Assembly (NCBI GenBank): GCA_002438405.1
Contig: DJOE01000022.1
Coordinates: 1 to 38,615, forward strand
DNA length: 38,615 bases
Direction of reading: 5' to 3'
Origin: Cyanobacteria bacterium UBA6446
GTDB taxonomy: Bacteria; Cyanobacteriota; Vampirovibrionia; Gastranaerophilales; Gastranaerophilaceae
Numbering within the stretch: position 1 is the first letter of the stretch; each line of letters begins with the position of its first letter. A program made the translations under genes and the position numbers. A model generated the notes under the pieces. That model did no database searches. It was given only the letters and a program-made list of their open reading frames with translations, and was not told where the DNA came from. Shown one piece after another: positions 8,877 through 17,665 of the stretch.

Positions 8877-9374
8877 TTATTTTTTAAATTTATCTGACAA
8901 ATAACTCAAAATTGCTCCACCAATTTCTTCATTTGCATCAAATGTTTGATATGGATTTGTTGGTTTTAGTGAATTTTGAACAAGCATTTTTACTAAAGGT
9001 CCAAAAGCATCTGGAACTTGTGTTTTTCGGTAAATTCCGGCTAAATATGTTTGAATATTAGATGATGTAGTATTATTAAATCTTGCAAAAATAGGATACA
9101 ACTTGTCTATTCCTTTTGTACCATTTTCAATCATTCTGTCCATAATGAAAAGGGTTTCTGTAACTTGGGCTTCATTATTTGAGTGAACTAAAATATCTGT
9201 CAAATAAGGAATTGAATTTTCTTTTTGTTTGACAAAATAATCAACTTCATTTTTATCAAAGATACAATAATTTCTTTGTGGAGTTGGCAATTGACAAGTA
9301 TTACAAACATATTTTGTGTTTGGATTTAATTGTGCTTGATAATATGGATTTGCGTGAGTAATTTGTTGAACCAT
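8877..9374 (-). CDS. Hypothetical protein with Cys cluster, third gene of riboswitch operon
   Basis: I cannot name this 165-residue protein. Near the N-terminus it has CNTCQLPTPQRNYC, which could bind a metal. The remainder is helical, with HEAT-like spacing of helices (IPYLTDILVHS, GIDKLYPIFARF, FGPLVKMLVQ). There is no signal peptide or membrane helix. AGGAT precedes the ATG, and the gene starts 9 bp after the stop of the upstream membrane-protein gene, so it is the last gene of the three-gene operon that follows the cobalamin-type leader at 11582-11735. Function unknown. Confidence 0.75.
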   Translation of the reverse strand: MVQQITHANPYYQAQLNPNTKYVCNTCQLPTPQRNYCIFDKNEVDYFVKQKENSIPYLTDILVHSNNEAQVTETLFIMDRMIENGTKGIDKLYPIFARFNNTTSSNIQTYLAGIYRKTQVPDAFGPLVKMLVQNSLKPTNPYQTFDANEEIGGAILSYLSDKFKK

Positions 9375-9383
9375 AATAAAATC

Positions 9384-10874
9384 CTATGAATAAACGTATG
9401 GCGGACCATTTTTTATTTCAAATAAAATATTTTCAGCCATTGTTTTTAATTCTTCTTTTGAACGTTTTACACTATCGACCTGTTTATAAAATTCTTCTAC
9501 AAGTGGAAGAATTGCAGCATCTTTTTTAGACTTAAAGTTTCGTAATTCAGTAGCAACAAGACGTTTTTGCAAATCTAACTCTGTTTCTGCATTAATTTTT
9601 TTGACTTGAATTTCTTTCAACGCATCACCAGAAAGTTTTCCACCATAACTTATTGCAGTAATTCCTGTAACACCCAAGAACAATTGTTTAAATTGTGGAT
9701 TTGAAGTATCTAGTAAGAAATTATAGAAAAATGTTCTATAATCATCAACAAAAGAATTAAATGCAGGTTTTGGAGTTCCATCACCTCCAATATTTGGATT
9801 TACCGTAGTTGTTGAAGTTTTGATTTTTGAAACAATTTTATCAATATATTCATTTTTTTCTTCCGGAGTTCCCCATTTTAATTTTCCGACTTCTTCCCTT
9901 ATGAAGTCTTCTGTTGCATTTATACTCATAAATAAATGTTCAAGATTGAATCTATCAACATCTTTTGTTTTGTTCGTTGATTTTTCAACTAACAATTGAA
10001 TTCCTTTTTTGATTTCATCTGTTTGTTCATTAAGATGAGTTGTACTCTTAGATAAATTTCTCATTGAAAGAAATCCTAATCCGACAATTCCAGCAACAGT
10101 TGCAAGTCCTAATATTACATTACCGACAATTGATTTAGGTTGAGTTTTTTGAACTGTTTCATCAGATGTAAAATTCGGATTAATATACCTATTTTTGCCA
10201 AAATTAGGAAGAATCTTTTCATTGTCTGATTTTATATATTTTTCAAAATCAGCAGAGTATTTTGATAACATACTCCTTATAATTTGCATTTTCCCAGAAA
10301 AAGATTCCGTTTCAACAGAAACTAAATTTTCTTGTAAGTTTTTCTGAATATCTGATTCTTTTCGTTTTACCCAAACCTCTTTAAATCCGTCAAAAAATGT
10401 TTTACCCATAAATGCCATAGCAGAAAGAGCTAAAACTCCTGCCCCTGCAATAAATGTTTTTCTATTCGGGTTTTGAACCATTTGATAAATAACTTGATAA
10501 GTTTCTTTACTCAACTGAACATTTCTTGTTACAGACGGAAGCCATTTCTCTTTTGCAAGCCCGATAGAAGCCTTTGCACTTCGATTAATAAAAGCGGTCA
10601 ATAATGTAACTGAAGACATGACTCCAAGTGCAATTGAACTAAGAGGAAGAAGTTTTTTATCAACAATTTTATTATCTTGATATAGAGCATTAGGAAGAGG
10701 AACTTTATCCGCAATCATAAAAGTATCTTTCGTTTCAGACAAAGAATAGTCTTTATCTTTGACACAATTATTAACAAGAACACCCTCACGAGTTGATAGA
10801 GTATTTTTGCGTTGAGATTCTGTCAAATTCTTTTGTTGTCTTAATGTTTCCGCATCATGCAGCGGATTTATCAT
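9384..10874 (-). CDS. Multi-spanning membrane protein of unknown function
   Basis: This protein of about 496 residues has hydrophobic segments near 78-95 (LPLSSIALGVMSSVTLLTAF), 142-160 (TFIAGAGVLALSAMAFMG), 250-270 (VILGLATVAGIVGLGFLSM) and 398-415 (LFLGVTGITAISYGG). Long charged helical stretches lie between them. I see no known catalytic motif and no cleavable signal peptide. Its first codons overlap the upstream gene by about 20 bp, so translation is probably coupled; two Met codons are adjacent (10877 and 10874). It is the middle gene of the putative riboswitch-controlled operon. A membrane-organising or transport-accessory role is only a guess. Confidence 0.75.
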   Translation of the reverse strand: MINPLHDAETLRQQKNLTESQRKNTLSTREGVLVNNCVKDKDYSLSETKDTFMIADKVPLPNALYQDNKIVDKKLLPLSSIALGVMSSVTLLTAFINRSAKASIGLAKEKWLPSVTRNVQLSKETYQVIYQMVQNPNRKTFIAGAGVLALSAMAFMGKTFFDGFKEVWVKRKESDIQKNLQENLVSVETESFSGKMQIIRSMLSKYSADFEKYIKSDNEKILPNFGKNRYINPNFTSDETVQKTQPKSIVGNVILGLATVAGIVGLGFLSMRNLSKSTTHLNEQTDEIKKGIQLLVEKSTNKTKDVDRFNLEHLFMSINATEDFIREEVGKLKWGTPEEKNEYIDKIVSKIKTSTTTVNPNIGGDGTPKPAFNSFVDDYRTFFYNFLLDTSNPQFKQLFLGVTGITAISYGGKLSGDALKEIQVKKINAETELDLQKRLVATELRNFKSKKDAAILPLVEEFYKQVDSVKRSKEELKTMAENILFEIKNGPPYVYS

Positions 10875-11574
10875 CATTGTTTTCTATATCCTTTTTGTTT
10901 TTATTTTTAAAACTTTCTGACACTTTATGCAAAAATGTCTTCAAATTAAAAGCTTTTTTCACTTCATCAATTTTTTTATCTTCGTCATCAGTTTCATCAG
11001 CTCCGAAAATAAAGAAGAGGGATTTTAATTTCTTTTTTATGTTACCTAAAACCTCTGAAACTTTTTTTTGAACAGCAGCCTTAAATTCACCATAAATTGC
11101 AGTTAATTTATCTGTTATATCTGCAAATTTCTGCTGAACTATTTGCAGAGTATTTGCAACAATATTAGGCAAGTTTTGTACGACATTCAAAATTTTTGCA
11201 ACAACATTTGTCAAAATGAAATTTATGGGTTTAGCAATTATTGCAGGTGTTGATTTTGAAATTGCGGAAGCCAAATCCATAATTCTTTGGTGTGTTGCAG
11301 CTATTGATTTTTGGAAATTTGCAAGTGCTTGAAGATGATTTTGTTGAGCAAGTTGAGCTTGTGCTCTTGCATGTTTTTGAGCTTTGAGCATTGCACCAAT
11401 TGCAGCACATTGATTATAAGTCATCTCCCCAACATTTCGTGGAATATCTCTTTTTGTTGTAGAATTTCCTCCAGCCATTCCATTACAAATAGGACAAGCT
11501 CCCTGTGGAAGCCCATGCGGACATGTTCCTATTTTTGAACTATTTGAATGTAGCGCTGTTGCACCAAATGGCAT
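10855..11574 (-). CDS. Zinc-knuckle-like protein, first gene of riboswitch operon
   Basis: This 239-residue protein is not one I recognise. Near the N-terminus it has CPHGLPQGACPIC (about residues 18-30), a compact Cys/His cluster that probably binds zinc. The rest is alanine- and glutamine-rich helix followed by long amphipathic helices (about 105-190) and a charged tail. No signal peptide is visible. The ATG at 11574 is preceded by AGAGGA and seven T. That AGAGGA is the 3' arm of a hairpin in a leader resembling a class-II cobalamin riboswitch, so expression is probably cobalamin-responsive. It overlaps the next gene by about 20 bp. Confidence 0.78.
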   Translation of the reverse strand: MPFGATALHSNSSKIGTCPHGLPQGACPICNGMAGGNSTTKRDIPRNVGEMTYNQCAAIGAMLKAQKHARAQAQLAQQNHLQALANFQKSIAATHQRIMDLASAISKSTPAIIAKPINFILTNVVAKILNVVQNLPNIVANTLQIVQQKFADITDKLTAIYGEFKAAVQKKVSEVLGNIKKKLKSLFFIFGADETDDEDKKIDEVKKAFNLKTFLHKVSESFKNKNKKDIENNDDKSAA

Positions 11575-11581
11575 AAAAAAA

Positions 11582-11735
11582 TCCTCTTATACTTCTAGAG
11601 GACTCAAAAACAATCTAGCATCACCCAAACTGCACGTAGGTGATGATTTTTTTGAGCATTCCGACTTTTACGGCTGCGGCAGCAGTTGAAGATATTCACT
11701 TCATTTCCTCTTAATTTTGATAGTAATTAAAGCAA
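11582..11735 (-). promoter_or_regulatory. Putative class-II cobalamin riboswitch with SD-sequestering hairpin
   Basis: Reading the minus strand, the core at 11712-11655 shows AAGAGGAAA, then a GAAG-UGAAUAU-CUUC hairpin. CUGCUGCCGCAGCCGUAA follows, then AGUCGGAAUGCUC. These elements occur in the order and spacing of cobalamin aptamers, especially the short class-II type. Downstream is a CATCACC/GGTGATG hairpin (11645-11619) whose loop carries ACGTGCAG, in the place of the kissing-loop arm. A TCCTCT/AGAGGA hairpin (11602-11582) then covers the Shine-Dalgarno of the first operon gene and is followed by seven T. TCCTCT can alternatively pair with AGAGGA inside the aptamer (11711-11706). The family assignment is from memory of the consensus. 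Confidence 0.72.
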
Positions 11736-11821
11736 GAATGCTTGTCAAACATGCCGGTAATGTTTGTAACAATCACAACAATTTTTATAGTCATATTTCC
11801 TTTACTTTAATATTCCTTTTC

Positions 11822-11827
11822 TATAAT
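11822..11827 (+). promoter_or_regulatory. -10 box of holA, near-leaderless
   Basis: TATAAT ends 9 nt before the holA ATG, so a transcript would begin about 2-3 nt before the start codon. TTTACT at 11801-11806 could be a weak -35 with a 15-bp spacer. AAGG lies too close to the ATG to act as a normal ribosome site. Confidence 0.5.
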
Positions 11828-11836
11828 ATATAAGGT

Positions 11837-12808
11837 ATGATTTACTTTTTCTATGGGGACGAAGAATTTAATATTTCTAATGAAATCAAAAAGCTCAAAA
11901 GCAATTTAGACAAAGATTTCATTGAAATGAGTTTCAAACAATTTAACAATCCAAAATTTCCGGATTTGATTGCCGCTGTAAGAACCCAACCAATGATGTT
12001 TGGCAAAATGCTCATTGTGATTAACTGTCTTGCCTATTTGAGTGGGAAAAGTTCTGACGAAAGCGGATTTGACGATAAACAAATTAAACAACTGGCAGAA
12101 GCATTAGATAATGTTAGTGAAAATTTAGACATTATTTTCGTTGCTCAACTTCCACCGGATAGCCAGAAAAAAATCGACAAACGAAAAAAAATATTCAAAC
12201 TTTTATCAAAATATAATGCAAAAGAATTTGTTCAAATTCCGTCATACAAAACAGCAGAACTTGAAAGTTGGATTAAACAACAGGCAAAATCAAAAGATTT
12301 AAAATTATCCGATGATGTTGCAGCAGAAATCTTGTTACAAGTCGGTTCAAATTTAAGATTGTTAGATTCTGAACTTGAAAAATTAAAAATTTATTCAAAA
12401 GACAAAGCTCCAACTAAAGAAACGGTAAAAGAAATTTGTGTAACAAATGAAGATTTATTTGGTTTTGCAGATTATCTAATTGAAGATAACAAAGCAAAAG
12501 CACTTGTTGAATACCAAAAACTTTTGACTAAAAAACACCCGCTCGAAATTTTGTCAGTTTTGCATACACTTTTGCACGGAAAAATTCAAATCAAAGCAAA
12601 TTCTGCAAATCATAATGCCGATGAAATTGCAAAAATTATCAACATGCACCCATATCGTGTGAAACTTGAAATGCAAAAACTTAAAAATATTCCACTAAAA
12701 AATCTTGTAAAACTAAAACAAAATCTTACCAATGCGGAATACAAAATCAAATCAGGGCAATCAAATCTTGGTGTAGATAAGGAGATTGAATATGCAATAC
12801 TACAATAA
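11837..12808 (+). CDS. holA: DNA polymerase III subunit delta
   Basis: The delta subunit of the clamp loader opens the beta sliding clamp. The 323 residues match the family length. The N-terminus MIYFFYGDEEFNISNEI is the typical degenerate AAA+ opening without a Walker A, and the later VGSNLRLLDSELEKLKIY and KKHPLEILSVLHTLLHGKI match the family's lid and C-terminal domains. It overlaps the delta-prime-type gene by 17-23 bp, so the two clamp-loader subunits are probably made together. No good Shine-Dalgarno is present, and a -10 box lies directly before the ATG, which suggests a leaderless message. Confidence 0.92.
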   Translation: MIYFFYGDEEFNISNEIKKLKSNLDKDFIEMSFKQFNNPKFPDLIAAVRTQPMMFGKMLIVINCLAYLSGKSSDESGFDDKQIKQLAEALDNVSENLDIIFVAQLPPDSQKKIDKRKKIFKLLSKYNAKEFVQIPSYKTAELESWIKQQAKSKDLKLSDDVAAEILLQVGSNLRLLDSELEKLKIYSKDKAPTKETVKEICVTNEDLFGFADYLIEDNKAKALVEYQKLLTKKHPLEILSVLHTLLHGKIQIKANSANHNADEIAKIINMHPYRVKLEMQKLKNIPLKNLVKLKQNLTNAEYKIKSGQSNLGVDKEIEYAILQ

Positions 12809-13697
12809 TGAAATCTCTCAAAAATATCCTGAACTTTTGAAATATTTTGAAAGTGGAATAAAAGATGAAAATAAAAATATCAGCCACTGCCTATTATTCT
12901 GGGGGCCTGATATCAAATCTCAATGCGAATTAGCCCTTGAGGTTGCACGGCTATTAAACTGTAAAGACAGTGGAAATCCTGATTGTGATTGCATAAATTG
13001 TCGTTGGATAAGAGAACAATCTCACCCTGCAGTGAAAATTTATACTCGTCTTGATTTCAAAGAGAGTTCATCATCTTCAAATGATGACGGAGAATCTAAA
13101 GGAAAGAAAAACATAAATATTGATCAAGCAAAAGCAATTATAAATGAATTATCTATTTCAAGTGATTATCATAGAGTTTATATTTTCTGCGACAGAGATG
13201 AAGACGGAAATCTTTTACCACTAAATCAAATAAATTTTCCAGAAGCAACATCAAATGCATTACTAAAAACATTTGAAGAACCTCCACAAAATACGACTTT
13301 TATCTTCTTGACTAAAGATAAAACAGATATTATTTCAACCGTTGTATCAAGAGCACAATCATTTTTTGTTTCAGGTAAAACATTTGAAAATAGTGATTAT
13401 AATTTAGTAGAAAACTTTATTCAAAACTATTGGACATTAAATAGAAATCAAGTTTTAGAATTTGAAAATAATCTTATGAATTTGATAAGTGAAAATGATG
13501 CAAAAACAATTTTCACTCAAATGCAAAATTATATGCTAAGTGTAATTAAATCTAATCCTGAGAATAAACTTCTATTTTACAGACTGACAAAGGATATGAC
13601 AGCAATTGAAGAAGCTAAAAAACAAGTTTCTTTATCACCTGCAATGACAAATCAAACAGTCGTAGAAAATCTAAGTTTTAAGATGATTTTACAATAA
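12792..13697 (+). CDS. holB: DNA polymerase III subunit delta prime
   Basis: This is the clamp-loader stator subunit. The nucleotide loop is degenerate (LLFWGPDIKSQCELA, no GKT/S), as expected for delta prime. A cysteine zinc cluster reads CKDSGNPDCDCINC, and the sensor region is EATSNALLKTFEEPPQNTTFIFLT followed by VVSRAQ. A Ser/Lys-rich insertion (ESSSSSNDDGESKGKK) sits between the zinc cluster and the Walker B region. The start is the ATG at 12792, because AAGGAG ends 7 nt before it; a TTG at 12786 is too close. It overlaps holA and is followed by a separate promoter for plsY. The family could also be read as a DnaX-like subunit, but the missing P-loop argues against that. Confidence 0.88.
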   Translation: MQYYNNEISQKYPELLKYFESGIKDENKNISHCLLFWGPDIKSQCELALEVARLLNCKDSGNPDCDCINCRWIREQSHPAVKIYTRLDFKESSSSSNDDGESKGKKNINIDQAKAIINELSISSDYHRVYIFCDRDEDGNLLPLNQINFPEATSNALLKTFEEPPQNTTFIFLTKDKTDIISTVVSRAQSFFVSGKTFENSDYNLVENFIQNYWTLNRNQVLEFENNLMNLISENDAKTIFTQMQNYMLSVIKSNPENKLLFYRLTKDMTAIEEAKKQVSLSPAMTNQTVVENLSFKMILQ

Positions 13698-13698
13698 T

Positions 13699-13728
13699 TT
13701 GCAAACAAAACTTTCGCCATGTTATAAT
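13699..13728 (+). promoter_or_regulatory. Promoter for plsY (and possibly ffh)
   Basis: The -35 TTGCAA (13699-13704) and -10 TATAAT (13723-13728) are separated by 18 bp. A leader of about 25 nt with GGAG follows, leading to the plsY ATG. Confidence 0.65.
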
Positions 13729-13759
13729 TTCCATATCGTATTAGTAATGGAGAAAAAGA

Positions 13760-14374
13760 ATGGATTATACTGAAATATTAAGAGAATTTGCACTTGTAAT
13801 AGCAGCATCATATCTAATCGGTTCAATTCCAACAGGATATATTATTGTTAAACTATTTACAGGGCAAGATATCAGAACAATTGGTTCAGGTTCAACCGGT
13901 GCAACGAATGTAAAACGTGTTATGGGTAAAAAATGGTTCTTTATCGTAATGCTTTTAGATGCATTCAAAGGAGCTTTGCCTGTAATTTTAACTGCGTGCT
14001 TTATGCCTGCATTCCACGATATCGGAATTTTACCTGTTGTTGCAGCGATTTGTGTAATCTTAGGTCACAGCAAATCAGTATTCCTTAATTTCACAGGCGG
14101 AAAATCTGTAGCATCTGGAGTTGGAACATTATTTGCATTGAGTTGGCAAGCAGGATTAACTATTGCAGTAATTTGGAGTATTGTTACTTGGCTTTCAAGA
14201 TATGTATCTTTAGGTTCAATTGTTGCAATCGCTCTTTCACCAATTATTATGTGGTTCTTTAATGCAAAACCTGCTTATATTATTTATGCATTGATTGCAG
14301 CAATTTATGTAATTTACTTACACAGAGAAAATATCAAAAGACTTCGCCAAGGTACAGAAAATAAAGTCAGATAA
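13760..14374 (+). CDS. plsY: Glycerol-3-phosphate acyltransferase PlsY
   Basis: PlsY transfers an acyl group from acyl-phosphate to glycerol-3-phosphate, the first step of phospholipid synthesis, in the cytoplasmic membrane. The three conserved loops are visible: SYLIGSIPTGYII, GSGSTGATNVKRVMGKKW, and GHSKSVFLNFTGGKSVASGVG. At 204 residues with several hydrophobic helices it matches the family. GGAG precedes the ATG. Its partner PlsX, which makes the acyl-phosphate, is encoded at 35184-36248. It lies 24 bp upstream of ffh and may share its message. Confidence 0.95.
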   Translation: MDYTEILREFALVIAASYLIGSIPTGYIIVKLFTGQDIRTIGSGSTGATNVKRVMGKKWFFIVMLLDAFKGALPVILTACFMPAFHDIGILPVVAAICVILGHSKSVFLNFTGGKSVASGVGTLFALSWQAGLTIAVIWSIVTWLSRYVSLGSIVAIALSPIIMWFFNAKPAYIIYALIAAIYVIYLHRENIKRLRQGTENKVR

Positions 14375-14398
14375 AAATTTAAAACAAAAGGATTCTAC

Positions 14399-15778
14399 AT
14401 GTTCGACAATTTAAGTGAAAAATTACAAAATATAATTTCAAAAACAAGAGGTCAAGAATTAACTCAAGATAATATGCAAGAAGCTTTGCGAGAAATCAGA
14501 CGTGCATTGCTTGAAGCTGATGTTAACTTGCGAGTTGTAAAAGCATTTATATCTTCTATTAAAGACAAAGCTGAGGGTGAAAATGTTTTGCAAGGAGTTG
14601 ACCCATCACAACAATTAATCAAAATTGTTCACGATGAACTTGTTGAACTTTTAGGTCACGAAGCAAAACCTTTGAATTTGACCGGACACCCAAGTTTAAT
14701 TATGATGCTTGGTCTTCAAGGTTCAGGTAAAACAACATCTTCCGCTAAACTTGCAGTTAAATTGAAGAAAGATGGTAAAAATCCTTTATTAGTTGCATGT
14801 GACGTCTATCGACCTGCAGCTATTTCACAATTACAAACCCTAGGACAAGAAATCGGTTGTGAAGTTTTCACAATTCCAGACTCTAAAGATGTTCAAAATA
14901 TTGTCCAAAGTGCAATAAATTATGCCAAAGAAAAAGGGTTCAATGTTCTAATTTTAGATACCGCAGGACGGTTACAAATTGATACTGAAATGATGGCAGA
15001 ATTATTGATTATTGATAGGGTTTTCCAACCGCAAGAAAAACTTCTTGTAATTGATGCTATGACAGGTCAAGAAGCAGTTCACGTTGCAGAGAACTTTGAT
15101 GCTCAAATCGGTTTGACAGGTTTAGTTCTAACAAAATTAGACGGTGATTCTAGAGGGGGTTCAGCATTATCTGTTGTTTATTGTACAAATAAACCTATAA
15201 AATTAACCGGTACAGGCGAAAAATTAAATGCTTTGGAAGATTTCTATCCGGAACGTATGGCAACAAGAATTTTGGGAATGGGCGATATTGTTTCCCTTGT
15301 TGAACGTGCGCAAGAAGTTTTTGATGAAAAAGAAGCATTAAAAATGCAAGAAAAAATGAGTAAAGCAGAATTTAGCTTTAATGACTTTTTGAATATGCAA
15401 AAACAAATGAAAATGTTTGGTTCAATGGATCAAATCTTGGGAATGCTCCCTGGAGTAAATTTGAAACAAGCAGATAGAGAAAAAATTTCTCACGCATCTG
15501 AAACCGAATTTAAAAAGATTGAAGTATTTATTCAAAGTATGACCCCAGAAGAACGTGACAATCCGCAACTTATGAACACAAGTCGTAAAAAACGTATTGC
15601 AAAAGGTTGTGGAATGGACATGCATACAATCAATCTTTATGTAAAACAGTTTGAACAAATGCGCCAAATGATGGGCGGAATGAATAAATTGCAAAAAATG
15701 TTCGGAGGTTTTGGCAAAAAGAATGAGAAAAAAGCAATGGTTCAAGCAATGAAAATGATGAAACGCAAAAGATTTTAA
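14399..15778 (+). CDS. ffh: Signal recognition particle GTPase Ffh (SRP54)
   Basis: Ffh binds 4.5S RNA and signal sequences of nascent membrane proteins and delivers them to FtsY. The 459 residues contain the N domain (about 1-90), the G domain with GLQGSGKTT (105-113), DTAGR and TKLDGD, and a methionine-rich M domain from about 320 with RIAKGCGMDMHTINLYVKQF as the RNA-binding helices. AAGGA precedes the ATG. It is preceded closely by plsY. The C-terminus is rich in Met and Lys, as usual. Confidence 0.97.
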   Translation: MFDNLSEKLQNIISKTRGQELTQDNMQEALREIRRALLEADVNLRVVKAFISSIKDKAEGENVLQGVDPSQQLIKIVHDELVELLGHEAKPLNLTGHPSLIMMLGLQGSGKTTSSAKLAVKLKKDGKNPLLVACDVYRPAAISQLQTLGQEIGCEVFTIPDSKDVQNIVQSAINYAKEKGFNVLILDTAGRLQIDTEMMAELLIIDRVFQPQEKLLVIDAMTGQEAVHVAENFDAQIGLTGLVLTKLDGDSRGGSALSVVYCTNKPIKLTGTGEKLNALEDFYPERMATRILGMGDIVSLVERAQEVFDEKEALKMQEKMSKAEFSFNDFLNMQKQMKMFGSMDQILGMLPGVNLKQADREKISHASETEFKKIEVFIQSMTPEERDNPQLMNTSRKKRIAKGCGMDMHTINLYVKQFEQMRQMMGGMNKLQKMFGGFGKKNEKKAMVQAMKMMKRKRF

Positions 15779-15818
15779 TATTTAATGCTTAGCATATCTA
15801 ATTAGTATTTTCATCTTT

Positions 15819-17612
15819 TTATGCATCATAACGCTTGAAAGATTTTTCAATTGATTTAGAAATAACAGACTTAGTTGTGTCGTATTCAGTTGTTAATGAA
15901 GAAATTTCAGTGTCCAAGTTCTTCATCTTCATATCAATTGTATCTTCTTTGTTTTCAATCTTTGTTTTTTCAGTGTTATATTTAGCTTCAGCTTTTGCAA
16001 TAGCTTCATCGTCTTTAACTTCTGAAATATATTTGTCTGTTGAATAATTACCTTGGTAATAATAACCATCATCGCCAATTGAAGAAATATATATCAAGCC
16101 ACTTTTCATCATTTCTTGCATATAATCTTTATCTTCTATTTGGTCATTTTGAGTCCAACCATCAAGACAGATTCTGTTGAACAATGCATCATAGAAATTT
16201 GCTTCAACTTGTTTATCGGTATCAACTTCTGAACCGGTAACTACTGTGAATTTAAATTTGTTGTCTTTTTCACCATCATACAAATTTGAATCAGATTTCT
16301 TACCAATATTATAACTGTAATTTGAGCTGTCCAAGCCTTCCATATATTCAACATAAGCAGTCAAGAATACTTGTGCAATACTGTTTAAGTTAATCGCAAC
16401 TTCAGATGTTTGTTTGTGAGAACTACCACTAGGGTTTTTCTTACAGTTATAAACAAAACCTATGTAGCCTCCGGCTCTTTTTTCTCCATCGTCATTATAA
16501 CCATCTCTAAGTTTTTCGTCCCAACCGGTACCAACTTCGTCCATAAGGTCTTTGTATGTTTTACCACTTATTACAGAAGAATCCCCTGGTTCAGTTCTGT
16601 GTTTTATATCAGAAGATGAACCCCAGTGATTGTTTTGAAAATCAGTAGAAGCTTCTTGTAAATTGCTATTTGGATACAACATATCATATATAGCATTATA
16701 TGCATGTTGCAATGCCATATCAGATGAAGAAGTTCCACCCAAAACAGTTGTGAACTGTTCTAACAACCAATTTACAAAAGATGCTGAATTTTCACTTGTT
16801 CCAACAAGTTCTTCTTGTAATTTTGCAGCTTGAATAAATGGTGTTCTTTCACCTCTACATGATTCAGCTGACAAATTGTATTGAGTATCATTTTTCAACA
16901 AATCAGAAAGGCTAACGCTTGCTTGTCCTGTACCAACTGACTCAGTTACTCTTGAACCATTTTGATATCCGGTAAAGTGTACAGTCTTGTATTGACCTTT
17001 ATCACCAGTTTCACCTCTATCAAGAACTAAATTTTCTCCGGAAGCAGATGTCCAACTAGCTGTATCACTACATTTAGCATCAATCAAATCTAATAATTGA
17101 TCATAAGTAACTTCGGTAGTACTTGTAGTAGCTGAAGTAGTAGCACCATTACCAATTGCATTTGAATAAGTTGTACCTTGAATAGAAGCAGCCTTTGCAG
17201 ATGTAATAACACCGGCACTAGCTAAACCTTCGATAAACTTATTACGAACATCAGAAGATGGAGTACCTGAAAGACCTTCTGCAGGAATACCTGCTGCTCT
17301 TGCAGCTGCTGCATAAGATGAATTCAAAATAACTCTATTTTTTGAATCTGTAACAAGTTTCGGATAATAATCATTATAAACAGACGGACTCATTAACAAT
17401 CCATAAGTTAAATCCATATCACTTGCATTTGTTCCGGTATAGTCATAAACCAATTTAGTTTGGTTAAGAGCATTTTGATATTCAGTTGAAACTTGTTCCA
17501 TATTACGAGAAAGAGCAATCTTTTGATGAGAATAGCTCATTGAAAGAAATTCACAGTCAGATTTTCTGGCTGTTATGGTTAATAATCTAGCTTGTGCAGT
17601 TGCTAAACCCAT
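15819..17612 (-). CDS. Large helical-ended Ser/Thr-rich protein, possible axial or surface protein
   Basis: I do not recognise a named family in these 597 residues. The first 60 residues (MGLATAQARLLTITARKSD onward) and the last 65 (LDTEISSLTTEYDTTKSVIS, then KSIEKSFKRYDA) look like long amphipathic helices. The middle is Ser, Thr, Gly, Asn and Tyr-rich with almost no hydrophobic segment. There is no Sec signal peptide. Helical ends around a variable centre are the layout of exported filament subunits, but I see no direct flagellin signature. AAAGGAAAAC precedes the ATG. The upstream region has TAAAGTTT and GCCGTAAT, resembling a sigma-28 promoter. Confidence 0.7.
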   Translation of the reverse strand: MGLATAQARLLTITARKSDCEFLSMSYSHQKIALSRNMEQVSTEYQNALNQTKLVYDYTGTNASDMDLTYGLLMSPSVYNDYYPKLVTDSKNRVILNSSYAAAARAAGIPAEGLSGTPSSDVRNKFIEGLASAGVITSAKAASIQGTTYSNAIGNGATTSATTSTTEVTYDQLLDLIDAKCSDTASWTSASGENLVLDRGETGDKGQYKTVHFTGYQNGSRVTESVGTGQASVSLSDLLKNDTQYNLSAESCRGERTPFIQAAKLQEELVGTSENSASFVNWLLEQFTTVLGGTSSSDMALQHAYNAIYDMLYPNSNLQEASTDFQNNHWGSSSDIKHRTEPGDSSVISGKTYKDLMDEVGTGWDEKLRDGYNDDGEKRAGGYIGFVYNCKKNPSGSSHKQTSEVAINLNSIAQVFLTAYVEYMEGLDSSNYSYNIGKKSDSNLYDGEKDNKFKFTVVTGSEVDTDKQVEANFYDALFNRICLDGWTQNDQIEDKDYMQEMMKSGLIYISSIGDDGYYYQGNYSTDKYISEVKDDEAIAKAEAKYNTEKTKIENKEDTIDMKMKNLDTEISSLTTEYDTTKSVISKSIEKSFKRYDA

Positions 17613-17665
17613 TGTTTTCCTTTCATTGATTTTACTTAGTCGTAACTTTTATACTTTCATGTAGT

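Noticed and set aside
10793..11538. Plus-strand open frames opposite the zinc-knuckle operon
   Set aside because: They have no ribosome site and are rich in Ser, Phe and Leu; the minus-strand frames overlap as an operon and have better features.
11619..11657. Reading the CATCACC/GGTGATG hairpin plus T-run as a plus-strand terminator
   Set aside because: No plus-strand gene ends upstream of it. On the minus strand it falls in the expected place of a cobalamin-type leader, which explains it better.
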